A DNA stretch of 62,858 bases from Clostridia bacterium (lineage in GTDB: Bacteria; Bacillota; Clostridia; Lachnospirales; Lachnospiraceae), in the NCBI GenBank assembly GCA_910575725.1, contig CAJTFE010000028.1, positions 1-62,858 of the forward strand, read 5' to 3'. Position numbers and translations under genes: made by a program. Under the pieces are notes generated by a model. That model had not been told where the DNA came from and did no database searches. It worked only from the letters and a program-made list of their open reading frames with translations. Positions 32,185 through 40,697 of this stretch are shown here, piece after piece (the first letter of the stretch is position 1; each line of letters begins with the position of its first letter).

Positions 32185-32443
32185 CAGGTCAATGACAGTC
32201 TTGTGACAGATGCGTATGTTAAAAAATGCTGATTTTATGGGAAAAATGACAGTAATGACAGAAATGACAGCTTTTTTAAATTCTTACGTAAAACATAATT
32301 TTTAAAATTTCCGCAGAAGTTTAAAATACCTGTCATTTCTGTCATTTATATGAAAAAAAGAAGAAAAAAGCTTGAAAATAAAGGATTTATGATGTGACAG
32401 AAAAAAAGAAAAAGCTGTCATTAATCTGTCACTCATCTGTCAT
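32181..32443. other. Iteron array, candidate phage replication origin
   Basis: Twelve copies of RTGACAG in mirror layout: direct at 32181, 32192, 32203 (11-bp steps); direct at 32246, 32255, 32264 (9-bp steps); AT-rich centre; inverse at 32330, 32339 (9-bp step); one direct at 32394; inverse at 32415, 32426, 32437 (11-bp steps). The first copy overlaps the primase-helicase stop. Position between helicase and SSB genes and the AT-rich middle fit an origin. Confidence 0.7.
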
Positions 32444-32457
32444 AAAGGAGGATAAGA

Positions 32458-32889
32458 ATGAACAAGGTAATATTGATAGGGAGATTAACCAGAGATCCGG
32501 ATGTACGGTATTCGCAGGCAGAAGAGTCTGTGGCGGTAGCAAGGTATACATTAGCGGTTAACCGCAGATTCCATAGGGATGGAGAGCAGGCGGCAGATTT
32601 TGTCAGCTGTGTAGCTTTTGGAAAGCAGGGTGAATTTGCGGAAAAGTATTTGCGCCAGGGAATTAAGATTGCAATTACAGGACGGATTCAGACTGGAAGC
32701 TATACAAATCGTGATGGACAGAAAGTTTATACAACGGATGTCATAATTGAATCGCAAGAATTTGTGGAGAGTAAAAAAGCTGTGGAAGAACGTGAGGCTG
32801 CTGAATATGGAGGACGGCAGGAAGCTCCGGAGGGCGATGGCTTTATGGATATACCGGATGGAATTGATGAGGAGTTACCATTTAACTAA
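32458..32889 (+). CDS. ssb: Single-stranded DNA-binding protein
   Basis: 143 residues. MNKVILIGRLTRDPDVRYSQ, RYTLAVNRRF, ADFVSCVAFGKQGEFAEKY and GRIQTGSYTNRDGQKVYTTDV are the SSB OB fold; the acidic C-terminus ends DEELPFN, close to the standard DDDIPF tip that recruits partner proteins. It coats phage ssDNA. AAAGGAGG precedes the ATG. Confidence 0.95.
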   Translation: MNKVILIGRLTRDPDVRYSQAEESVAVARYTLAVNRRFHRDGEQAADFVSCVAFGKQGEFAEKYLRQGIKIAITGRIQTGSYTNRDGQKVYTTDVIIESQEFVESKKAVEEREAAEYGGRQEAPEGDGFMDIPDGIDEELPFN

Positions 32890-32905
32890 GGGGTAGGTGA
32901 TAAAA

Positions 32906-33355
32906 GTGACAAAAAATGAATTAGGACAGTTATTAAACCTAAGAAAAGAGATTCGGGAATTAGATGCTAAGGTTGAGAAAATGCAAAATCAAAGAGGGGG
33001 AGAAGTGATGGATAAAGTGCACACTTCCATGCCTGATTTCCCATATGCATATACAACCAAGACAATAATGGGGGTAGATAACAGAGTAGTAAAAAAGCAA
33101 CGAAGAGTATTAACAGAAAGTGAGCGGCTCTTGTTAAAGAGAAGAAAGCAGGCGGTAGAGACTGAATATAGAATTTCTCAGTACATAAAGAGTATAAATG
33201 ACAGCAGGATCCGTAGAATTATAAGTTTGAAGTATGAAGAGGGGTTATCCTGGAGCAAAGTGGCAGACAACATGAATTGTGATCGGACATATCCAGAAAA
33301 GTTACTCACCAAGTATTTAAAGGAGCATCCGGAAAAGAAAAATAGAAAAAAATGA
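32906..33355 (+). CDS. Sigma-region-4-like late regulator (ArpU/RinA type)
   Basis: 149 residues. GTG 32906 is favoured because GGGTAGGTGA lies at correct distance; GTG 32897 is in frame but poorly spaced. The C-terminal 60 residues (INDSRIRRIISLKYEEGLSWSKVADNMNCDRTYPEKLLTKYL) form a sigma-region-4-type helix-turn-helix, as in phage late-gene activators. Its place at the end of the early block, before the packaging genes, fits a switch to late transcription. Confidence 0.7.
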   Translation: MTKNELGQLLNLRKEIRELDAKVEKMQNQRGGEVMDKVHTSMPDFPYAYTTKTIMGVDNRVVKKQRRVLTESERLLLKRRKQAVETEYRISQYIKSINDSRIRRIISLKYEEGLSWSKVADNMNCDRTYPEKLLTKYLKEHPEKKNRKK

Positions 33356-33455
33356 AAGTTTCTCACAATTCTCGTTTTGAATGTATTATAATGCTATTAA
33401 GTCGAAGCAGGTCAAAAACGAACTGCAAGATCTCCCAAATACATTTTTTAGAAGG

Positions 33456-33486
33456 CATCCTGTAGAAATACAGGGTGTTTTTCTTT
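33456..33486 (+). terminator. Terminator at the end of the early operon
   Basis: CATCCTGTA-GAAA-TACAGGGTG then TTTTTCTTT: a 9-bp stem (one G:T) and T run, 100 bases after the late regulator gene. Confidence 0.8.
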
Positions 33487-33498
33487 GTCGAAACGTGG

Positions 33499-33504
33499 TA
33501 TAAT
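33499..33504 (+). promoter_or_regulatory. -10 box before the small serine-rich gene
   Basis: GTGGTATAATTTG: a perfect TATAAT directly after the terminator. No good -35 is visible at 17 bases; an activator may be needed. Confidence 0.45.
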
Positions 33505-33536
33505 TTGGAAAAATGTATTTATGGGAGGAAAAGAAA

Positions 33537-33695
33537 ATGTCAAATAAGGGAAAGAGCAGTCTGGGATCGAGTTCGCATGGAACAAAAGGAAATTCTGTTT
33601 CAAAAAGCGGAAAGAATGGGAGTCACCAGTATTCTAATTCTAGCGGAAGGACAACCACTACAAGCTCTGCAGGTTCTCCAGGACACAAAAAGTAG
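33537..33695 (+). CDS. 52-residue serine/glycine-rich protein
   Basis: From ATG 33537 (MSNKGKSSLGSSSHGTKGNS) with GGGAGGAAAAG upstream. The sequence is nearly all S, G, K, T, N and is disordered. It is linked to the DUF6338-like membrane gene seven bases downstream. The pair is a two-gene insert with its own promoter and terminators, like a cargo (moron) unit. Confidence 0.6.
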   Translation: MSNKGKSSLGSSSHGTKGNSVSKSGKNGSHQYSNSSGRTTTTSSAGSPGHKK

Positions 33696-33702
33696 GTGAA
33701 AT

Positions 33703-34344
33703 ATGAGTGCAGATGACATTTTGAAAATTATCCAGGGAATACCAGAATACATCAAATACATATATCCAGGATATTTAACAGTGTATGCCTATTACTTTCT
33801 TAGGGGGAAGACACTAAAGGATAGTAATTATATTTTGATAAAAGCAATAGCAATCAGCTATCTTTATATTATTCTAATAGAGTGGTTGGGAAATATTTCA
33901 TGGATTTCTGCTGTTGTGAACCGGATTTTTTCAAGGGCATCATATGAGATTAAATTGAATGCTAGCTTGTTGTTAGTATCTATAACATTTGCTTATGTTG
34001 CCTATAGGCTTGCCATTTCAAAGAGATTAAATTGGATTCTAGGTAAATTAAAAATTAATACAACCTTTTACGACAATGAAATGGAAGTATTGGCCGACTT
34101 TGACAAGGGAGCATGGCTTTGCGTTTACTTGAAAGATGATGAAGTAGTCTATGAGGGTTCTCTAGGATATAAAGAGTTGGAGGAAGACAGAAGAAAATAT
34201 ATTTGCTTAAATGCATACTACAAATATTTTTTAGATAAACATGGAAAACCAAAGGAGCCTTATGTGGAAGACCATGAAAACGAGTGGGATCAGACAGTTT
34301 TGATATTTTATGACAGCATAAAGCGAATAGAAAAAAGGGTTTAA
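33703..34344 (+). CDS. DUF6338-like membrane protein
   Basis: 213 residues. PGYLTVYAYYFLRGKTLKDS near the start, transmembrane helices at about 40-60 and 85-105, then a cytoplasmic beta-rich domain (GAWLCVYLKDDEVVYEGSLGYKE) ending near VLIFYDSIKRIEKRV. I recognise the DUF6338 family, function unknown, often in accessory islands and suspected of defence or stress roles. It forms a moron-like pair with the serine-rich gene. Confidence 0.7.
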   Translation: MSADDILKIIQGIPEYIKYIYPGYLTVYAYYFLRGKTLKDSNYILIKAIAISYLYIILIEWLGNISWISAVVNRIFSRASYEIKLNASLLLVSITFAYVAYRLAISKRLNWILGKLKINTTFYDNEMEVLADFDKGAWLCVYLKDDEVVYEGSLGYKELEEDRRKYICLNAYYKYFLDKHGKPKEPYVEDHENEWDQTVLIFYDSIKRIEKRV

Positions 34345-34351
34345 GTTTATG

Positions 34352-34384
34352 AAAGAGATGTTTTCGGGCATCTCTTTTTATTTT
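34352..34384 (+). terminator. Terminator after the membrane protein gene
   Basis: AAAGAGATG-TTTTCGGG-CATCTCTTT followed by TTATTTT. It closes the two-gene cargo unit. Confidence 0.8.
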
Positions 34385-34443
34385 GAGAATTGATATTGGC
34401 AGCAGGACTCTAAGCGTCCGCTGCCAAAAACAATAAGGAAAAC

Positions 34444-34785
34444 ATGACACAAGAACAGATTGCATATGTAAAGCAATGCATCAAGGAAGACATTCACAGA
34501 TTCTATATATGGGGGCTATGGAAGAAACTCCGCAGGGAAGTCCTGCAAATGGATCACGGCGAGTGCCAGAGATGCAAGGCAAAAAAGCTATATACAAAAG
34601 CAACCACAGTCCACCATGTAAACTATGTAAAAAAACATCCCGAGCTTGCCTTAGAGATATGGTACGAATGGCAGGGAGTAAAGAGAAGGAACCTCATCAG
34701 CCTATGCCATGACTGCCATGAGGCTGTTCACGGTTACAGAAAGCCAATAGAAAAGAAGCTTCTGACAGAAGAAAGATGGGACTGA
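34444..34785 (+). CDS. HNH endonuclease of the packaging module
   Basis: 113 residues. CQRCKAKKLYTKATTVHHVNYV and LCHDCHEAVHG give the beta-beta-alpha HNH fold with four zinc cysteines and catalytic HH/N/H. HNH proteins placed just before terS assist terminase in cutting cos sites in HK97-like phages. The initial ATG follows a weak ribosome-binding site (AATAAGGAAA). Confidence 0.9.
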   Translation: MTQEQIAYVKQCIKEDIHRFYIWGLWKKLRREVLQMDHGECQRCKAKKLYTKATTVHHVNYVKKHPELALEIWYEWQGVKRRNLISLCHDCHEAVHGYRKPIEKKLLTEERWD

Positions 34786-34799
34786 CAAACCATACCGAG

Positions 34800-34870
34800 A
34801 AAAGCATCCCCCCGGTCTGAAAAAATCACGTTTTAATTTGCATACCGGAGACCGGTGGGTGGCCTCGACT
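34800..34870. other. Candidate cos region
   Basis: The non-coding gap between the HNH and terS genes has CCCCCCGGTCT (34808-34818) facing AGACCGGTGGG (34849-34859), and a smaller dyad ACCGG-AGA-CCGGT inside the second arm. HNH-cos-terS order is usual in cos phages. The staggered cut cannot be located by eye. Confidence 0.45.
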
Positions 34871-34922
34871 GCACCGGGAAAGCTCGCACATGATAAAAAA
34901 TAAAAAAATAGGGGGTGAAAAT

Positions 34923-35240
34923 GTGGCTCAAAAAAGGAGGGATATATTAGGAAGTTTAATTTCGCAGCTAGAAAGAAAAGAGGCAGATATTTCTTGTTTT
35001 TTGGACTTGTTAGATGATTATATGGCCCTTTATGACATCAAAAAGAAGCTAAAAACAGATATTAAAACGAGAGGAGTATCCTATGTTGCTACTTCTGCAT
35101 CCGGCAAGGCCACCATAGTCAAACAAAATCAGTCAGTCAAGGACTTGGTAGCAGTCAATAAGCAGATGCTTATGATTCTGGATAAACTTGGGCTGACAAC
35201 CGAAAAGACTATAAAGGATGATGAAGATGAAAAACTGTGA
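34923..35240 (+). CDS. terS: P27-type terminase small subunit
   Basis: 105 residues from GTG 34923 (MAQKRRDILGSLISQLE) with GGGGGTGAAAA upstream. LDLLDDYMALYDIKKKLKTDI, then VKQNQSVKDLVAVNKQMLMILDKLGL, is the helical P27 pattern. It binds the cos DNA and recruits the large subunit. It overlaps terL. Confidence 0.8.
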   Translation: MAQKRRDILGSLISQLERKEADISCFLDLLDDYMALYDIKKKLKTDIKTRGVSYVATSASGKATIVKQNQSVKDLVAVNKQMLMILDKLGLTTEKTIKDDEDEKL

Positions 35241-36915
35241 TCCACGGATAGAGGCCTATATGGAGGCTGTGGTTTCCGGAGCAGTAAGATCATCCAAAGA
35301 AGTCAAAGCCCTAATGGTTCATGTGCGGCATTGCTTTGAGACAGAGGATATCTATGTGGATCAACAGCAGCTGACGGACTATCTGGGACTTTCACGGTAT
35401 TTTCCTTATGATAAGATTTTTCCATGGCAGATATTTGTAATAGGTCTGCATGACTGCACATACTGGAGAGAAAGCGGGATGCCGCGCTGGCCGGATCTCT
35501 TCTGTCTGATTGGGCGTGGAGCTGGAAAAGATGGAACAATTGCTCTGGAAGCCGTGGCATTGTCCTCTGAGTATAACAATATTCGTGAATATGATGTAGA
35601 TATCTGTGCAAATAATGAGACACAGGCGCTCCGTCCGGTTCAGGATATTGTAGGAGCCTTTGAGCAGCCGCAATTTATCAAGAAACTGCAGCGCTTTTTT
35701 AAGTGGACGACAGAAAAGGTAGTCAGCTTAAAAACTAAGTCAACCATTAAAGGCCATACAAACAATCCGGGAGGCAAGGATGGTCTTCGCTCTGGGATTG
35801 TGATACTGAATGAAATTCACCAGTATCAAGATTATAAGAATATCAATGTTTTTACAACCGGCTTGGGGAAAAAGAAGCATCCACGCCGGTCTTATTATTC
35901 CACTCAGGGAGATGAGAGAGAAGGGCCTCTGGACGATTTGTTAGAGACATCCGAAGGCATTTTGTTTGGCGGTGATCCGGATAATGGATTGCTGCCTTTT
36001 ATTTGCCGTCTGGACAGCAAGGATGAAGTGCATGATGAAAAAAACTGGGAGAAGGCCAACCCGTCTTTGCCATACCTTCCGGATCTCATGGAGGAAATCC
36101 GGAAAGAATACAGAGACTGGGTAAAGCGTCCGGAAAAATTCACAGCGTTTATGACAAAGCGCATGAATCTGCCAGATGGCTCCAGCGAAATCAAAGTGTG
36201 CAGTTATGAGAGGATTAAGGCTACAAACCGCCTGGTTCCGGTAGAGGATCTGCAAGGACGAAGTTGTACCTGCGGCATTGACTTTTCGAAAATCACCGAT
36301 CTTGTATCTGTGAATCTGCATTTTCGTGATGGAAATATCCGTTACGACCTTAACCATTCCTGGCTCTGTCTGAAATCAAAGGATTTACCCAGAATCAAGG
36401 CTCCATGGAAGGAATGGGCTAAAAGGGGGCTTATTGATTTGATAGATGATGTAGAGATACATCCAGAGGTAATTGTGGAATACATCTCAATGCAGATGGA
36501 GTACTATTCTATTAAAATGATGGCAATTGACGACTTTCGTTACGCACTGTTATCACAGTATCTGAAAACCATAGGTTTTGATGCAAAAGTATACAAGAAT
36601 TTGAAACTGGTACGGCCGTCTGACATTATGAAGGTTGCTACAGTAATAGACAGCTGCTTTGCCAACGACTATTTCATCTGGGGAGATAACCCTGTTTTGA
36701 GATGGGCAGTCAATAACACAAAGATGGTTCGATATGGCCGGAAACTGGGAAAAGAGGATGATGCAGATATAGGCAATTTTGTATATGCCAAGATTGAGGC
36801 AAAGTCCAGAAAGACAGATCCCTTTCTGGCTTTGGCGGCATCTATGACGGTAGAGGACGCTCTGCCGTATATTCAGTCTATGAATATGCCGGATTTGGGT
36901 GTATTCACATATTAA
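35227..36915 (+). CDS. terL: Terminase large subunit
   Basis: 562 residues. LFCLIGRGAGKDGTIALEAV is the Walker A region, GIVILNEIHQYQ Walker B with catalytic glutamate, and CTCGIDFSKITDLVSVN begins the RNase H-like nuclease domain with its metal aspartate; KMMAIDDFRY and KTDPFLALAASMT follow. It translocates DNA into the prohead and cuts it. I took ATG 35227 because AAAGGA sits eight bases before; ATGs at 35218 and 35221 are in frame too. Confidence 0.93.
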   Translation: MKNCDPRIEAYMEAVVSGAVRSSKEVKALMVHVRHCFETEDIYVDQQQLTDYLGLSRYFPYDKIFPWQIFVIGLHDCTYWRESGMPRWPDLFCLIGRGAGKDGTIALEAVALSSEYNNIREYDVDICANNETQALRPVQDIVGAFEQPQFIKKLQRFFKWTTEKVVSLKTKSTIKGHTNNPGGKDGLRSGIVILNEIHQYQDYKNINVFTTGLGKKKHPRRSYYSTQGDEREGPLDDLLETSEGILFGGDPDNGLLPFICRLDSKDEVHDEKNWEKANPSLPYLPDLMEEIRKEYRDWVKRPEKFTAFMTKRMNLPDGSSEIKVCSYERIKATNRLVPVEDLQGRSCTCGIDFSKITDLVSVNLHFRDGNIRYDLNHSWLCLKSKDLPRIKAPWKEWAKRGLIDLIDDVEIHPEVIVEYISMQMEYYSIKMMAIDDFRYALLSQYLKTIGFDAKVYKNLKLVRPSDIMKVATVIDSCFANDYFIWGDNPVLRWAVNNTKMVRYGRKLGKEDDADIGNFVYAKIEAKSRKTDPFLALAASMTVEDALPYIQSMNMPDLGVFTY

Positions 36916-36933
36916 CGCAGAAAGGGGATAGAA

Positions 36934-38130
36934 ATGGGATTCAGTATAAAGCGCATGTTTCGGAGCAGAGAAACACCCGAAATGGAGAGAGTGGCATCTG
37001 TGGAGATTACCGATCAGCAGGTCTATGAGGCGGTTACAGAGATCTGTTTACGGGAGCTTGCGTTCTGGACTTGTGTGGGAAAGATTGCGAACGCTTTTAC
37101 AAAATGCGAGTTCCGTACCTTCTATGAAGGGAAAGAGATTTTTGAAGATGAATATTATCTCTGGAATTATGAGCCGAACAGGAATCAGAATAAGGCGGAA
37201 TTTCTCAATAAAGCCATGGAAAAATTGTTTCGGGAAAATGAACTGCTGATTGTAGAAAGCTATGATGGCCAGCTCCTGGTGGCAGACAGCTTTACGGTTA
37301 CACACAACACCCTGTATGGGGATACCTACAGTAATGTACTGGTAGATGATTACCAGTTTTCCAGGAACTTTTCAAGCACCGATGTGCTCCACTGGAAGCT
37401 TAACAATAAAAATGTCAATCAGATTATACGGGGCCTGTATGATTCCTATAGCAAATTAATAGATTACTCAGCAAAGTCCTATCTGAAAAGCAGAGGAAGC
37501 AGAGGTATTTTAGATATCTCTGCGATGGCGCAGTCAGACAAACTTTTTGAGGAAAAGCTGAAAAAACTAATGAATGAATATTTTAAGTCATTTTTCAGCA
37601 GTTCCAATGCTGTTCTGCCCTTGTTTGAGGGATACAAATATACAGATTTAGGCTCTAAAACATACAGTGAAGGAACCAGCCGGGATATCAAGAACCAGTA
37701 TGATGACATTTTTGATTTTACGGCCAGAGGTTTTTCTATGCCGCCCTCCCTTGCTAAGGGGGATGTACAGGATACTAGTAAAGCGGTAGAAGAGATGCTG
37801 ACATTCTGCCTGGATCCATTAGTTTGTATGCTCCAGCAGGAAATCAACCGCAAGAGGAACGGAAAAGGAGGATTGCGGAAAGGAACCCGGCTGCAGATTA
37901 ATACTATGCGTGTGAAGCATATAGATATGTTTGACATAGCTGCATCTGCGGATAAACTGATCAGTTCCGGTATTTATACGGTTAATATGATTTTACGTGC
38001 ACTGGAAGAACCGAAGATAGACGAAGAATGGGCAGATCAGCATTTTATAACAAAAAATTATTCTACGATCCAGGAAATTCTGGAGGAGCAGAGTAAGAAA
38101 GGAGGAGAAAAAAGTGGGCAAACCCAATGA
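36934..38130 (+). CDS. Portal protein (HK97 family)
   Basis: 398 residues. The pattern (FWTCVGKIANAFTKCEFRTF, DVLHWKLNNKNV, FSMPPSLAKGDVQDTSKAVEEML, CLDPLVCMLQQEINRK) fits HK97-type portals, which form the 12-mer DNA gate. AGAAAGGGG precedes the ATG. It overlaps the protease gene by 17 bases. Confidence 0.9.
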   Translation: MGFSIKRMFRSRETPEMERVASVEITDQQVYEAVTEICLRELAFWTCVGKIANAFTKCEFRTFYEGKEIFEDEYYLWNYEPNRNQNKAEFLNKAMEKLFRENELLIVESYDGQLLVADSFTVTHNTLYGDTYSNVLVDDYQFSRNFSSTDVLHWKLNNKNVNQIIRGLYDSYSKLIDYSAKSYLKSRGSRGILDISAMAQSDKLFEEKLKKLMNEYFKSFFSSSNAVLPLFEGYKYTDLGSKTYSEGTSRDIKNQYDDIFDFTARGFSMPPSLAKGDVQDTSKAVEEMLTFCLDPLVCMLQQEINRKRNGKGGLRKGTRLQINTMRVKHIDMFDIAASADKLISSGIYTVNMILRALEEPKIDEEWADQHFITKNYSTIQEILEEQSKKGGEKSGQTQ

Positions 38131-38908
38131 AAGCAGGCAGAAAGGAATATCCTATTGTTTTCAGAAAAGTGAGGAAAATGTACATAAATTATATATTTAT
38201 GATGATGTAACACAATATGGAACGTTTAACTGGTCAACCTGGGAATACGAAGAAAGTGAGACGTCAGCCAAGTATTTTAGGGATCAGTTAGAAGCAATTC
38301 CGGACACAGACACTATTGAACTGCACATTAATTCTAACGGCGGTTCCGTGAAAGAAGGAGTGGCAATTTATACGCAGCTGAAACAGAAGGCATGTAAAAA
38401 GGTCGGCTATGTGGATGGTGTGGCATACAGTGTGGCCTTTTTGATTCTACAGGCATGTGATGAGAGGGTGATGGGTCTTGGAACATCAGCTCTGATACAT
38501 AATATGTGGATGAGCGTGGCCGGAAATGCAAAAGAGCTTAGGAAAGCGGCAGATGATCTGGACGTGTTAATGGAGTCAAACAGGCAGGTATTCCTGGCGA
38601 GATCCAATTTAGATGAGCAGAGGCTTATTGAGATGATGGATGCAGAAACCTTCCTTACTCCGGATCAGTGCCTGGAATATGGCTTTATTGATAAGGTTGG
38701 CACTTACCAGGCGGATGAAAAGGACATCCATGAAAAACTGATGCGGCAGGTACAACAGCTTAGCCACATAATAACACAGCAAAAATCATTCCGGGAACAG
38801 ATGGCGGCTTTCCATCAGTCAGTTGAAGCGCCCCTGACACCAACGCCAAAAACTCAACACGAAAAGAAGCTTGCAAATCAATTGACAAATTTTTTTAAAA
38901 ATATGTAA
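38114..38908 (+). CDS. ClpP-like head maturation protease
   Basis: 264 residues, GTG start with AAAGGAGGAG. LHINSNGGSVKEGVAIY, DGVAYSVAFLILQAC (catalytic serine) and TSALIHNMW (catalytic histidine) show an S14/ClpP-type fold. It processes scaffold or capsid during prohead assembly. The C-terminal 60 residues are glutamine-rich and may act as scaffold. Confidence 0.92.
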   Translation: MGKPNESRQKGISYCFQKSEENVHKLYIYDDVTQYGTFNWSTWEYEESETSAKYFRDQLEAIPDTDTIELHINSNGGSVKEGVAIYTQLKQKACKKVGYVDGVAYSVAFLILQACDERVMGLGTSALIHNMWMSVAGNAKELRKAADDLDVLMESNRQVFLARSNLDEQRLIEMMDAETFLTPDQCLEYGFIDKVGTYQADEKDIHEKLMRQVQQLSHIITQQKSFREQMAAFHQSVEAPLTPTPKTQHEKKLANQLTNFFKNM

Positions 38909-38920
38909 AGGAGAAGAGAT

Positions 38921-40378
38921 ATGAGAAACAAAGACATTTTAGCAATGGAGAAGGCGAAAATCGTAGAAAAGATGAATCAGGCCATCAAGGATGATGATAC
39001 CAAGGCATTCAGCGAGGCATTCACGGAACTCTGTCTGAAGATTGAGGAAAATGTTCTGGAGCAGGCCAGGGAACTGCTGACAGAGCAGGATGTGACGATT
39101 CTGGCCCAGAGAGGTGTGCGCCAGCTTACATCAAAAGAAAAAGAATACTATGAGAAAGTCATCGAGGCTATGAGGTCTAAGGATCCAAAACAGGCGATGA
39201 ATGATGTAGACGTGGTTATGCCGGAGACGATCATCAATTCCGTATTTGAGGATCTGCAGACAAACCATCCGCTGCTGGCTAAACTGTCAGCTACAACGGT
39301 GACAGGTTTGACAAGAATGATGATGAATACCAATGGCGAACAGAAAGCGGCCTGGGGTAAACTGACAGCAAAGATTGTCGAAGAACTTACTTCCGGATTC
39401 AAAGAAGTGGATGTGACCCAGGATAAACTTAGCGCTTTCATTCCGGTTTCTAAGGCTATGCTGGATTTGGGGCCCTCCTGGTTGGATAATTATGTACGCC
39501 AGGTACTTGATGAGGCTCTGGCAAGCGGCTTGGAGTATGGAATTGTATGCGGCACCGGTAAAGATATGCCGATTGGCATGATGCGCCAGGTAGGTGAGGG
39601 AGTTGTGGTTACAGGCGGCGAGTATCCGCTGAAGGAGTCAATTAAGATGACAGCTCTGGATATGGAGCAGATGTGCAACGTGACGGCGATCATGGCCAGA
39701 AATGAAAAGGGACAGGCCAGAACGGTTTCCGGACTGATTCTGCTGGTCAATCCGGTAGATTATTTCCGGAGAGTGCTGCCGGCAACGAGAATGCTGACTC
39801 CCGATGGCAATTACACTTCCGTACTGCCTGTGGACGCAGAGATTATTCAGAGTGCGGCGGTGCCGGAGGGCAAAGCAGTCTATGGTATGGCACCCAAGTA
39901 TTTTCTGGGTGTGGGTATGGCGAGAAACGGCCGGATCGAGTATTCAGATGAATACAGATTCCTGGAGGATGAGAGGGTTTACCTCATTAAACTGTATGCG
40001 CACGGCTTTGCGAAGGATAACAATGCTTTTATGGTACTCGATATTACGGAGCTGCTGCCGGTACGTTTTAAAGTTATTACCACTACAGAAGAAAAGTCTC
40101 ATAGTGCGGACTTGGCTGATTTAAAGATCGGAAGTCTGGAGCTGTCGCCTGCATTTGCAACAAACACAGAATCCTATACTGCAGAAACTACGAATGCTAC
40201 GAACACCATAACAGCGATACCTGCCAGCGGTTCTGCTGAGGTGACAATCACTGTTGGTAACAAAGCAGTGATTAATGGAGCAGCGGCAGCCTGGGAGGCA
40301 GGGGATAATACAGTAAAAGTCAAAGTGACAGATGGAGATAAAGAAAAGAACTATACTGTGACGGTGACAAAGGGGTAA
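38921..40378 (+). CDS. HK97-type major capsid protein with C-terminal Ig-like domain
   Basis: 485 residues. The N-terminal 80 residues are helical (scaffold-like delta region); the HK97 fold runs from about 100 to 385 (ETIINSVFEDLQTNHPLLAK, AFIPVSKAMLDLGPSWLDNYV, GMARNGRIEYSDEYRFLED). After about residue 398 comes a cadherin-like/Ig-like beta sandwich: LKIGSLELSPAFATNTESYT, repeats of TNTITAIPASGSAEVTITV, ending NYTVTVTKG. Such fused domains decorate the capsid surface and may bind mucus or cell glycans. Confidence 0.9.
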   Translation: MRNKDILAMEKAKIVEKMNQAIKDDDTKAFSEAFTELCLKIEENVLEQARELLTEQDVTILAQRGVRQLTSKEKEYYEKVIEAMRSKDPKQAMNDVDVVMPETIINSVFEDLQTNHPLLAKLSATTVTGLTRMMMNTNGEQKAAWGKLTAKIVEELTSGFKEVDVTQDKLSAFIPVSKAMLDLGPSWLDNYVRQVLDEALASGLEYGIVCGTGKDMPIGMMRQVGEGVVVTGGEYPLKESIKMTALDMEQMCNVTAIMARNEKGQARTVSGLILLVNPVDYFRRVLPATRMLTPDGNYTSVLPVDAEIIQSAAVPEGKAVYGMAPKYFLGVGMARNGRIEYSDEYRFLEDERVYLIKLYAHGFAKDNNAFMVLDITELLPVRFKVITTTEEKSHSADLADLKIGSLELSPAFATNTESYTAETTNATNTITAIPASGSAEVTITVGNKAVINGAAAAWEAGDNTVKVKVTDGDKEKNYTVTVTKG

Positions 40379-40385
40379 GAGGCTT

Positions 40386-40697
40386 ATGGCAGACGATAAA
40401 GATAAAGCCCTGCTTGCCGAAGTGAAAAATTATCTGGATATAACCTGGGATGATGCTCTGGGAGAACAGAAGCTTATGGGGATGGTTCAAAGAGGGATAG
40501 CTGCCATAAAAGGAAAAATTGGGGAGTGCGATTTCTATGGGGAAACCCAGGAAAAAGCACTTCTCTTTGATTATGTTATGTATGCCAGGGCTGGGGAAAT
40601 AGCAGATTTTTGGGACAATTATAAGCCGGAAATCATATCTCTTCAAGTCAGTAGGAAGGTGGATGCGTATGTCGAGAATGGGGAAGGGACAGTTTGA
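40386..40697 (+). CDS. Head-tail connector (gp6-like)
   Basis: 103 residues, helical: LLAEVKNYLDITWDDALGEQKLMGMVQRGIAAI and LLFDYVMYARAGEIADFWDNY match the DNA-packaging/head-tail connector family. It forms the ring under the portal. Overlaps the next gene by about 29 bases. Confidence 0.85.
   Translation: MADDKDKALLAEVKNYLDITWDDALGEQKLMGMVQRGIAAIKGKIGECDFYGETQEKALLFDYVMYARAGEIADFWDNYKPEIISLQVSRKVDAYVENGEGTV

Noticed and set aside
32181..32443. CRISPR-like short repeats
   Set aside because: Seven-base motifs in both orientations at 9 and 11 bp steps fit iterons, not repeats and spacers.
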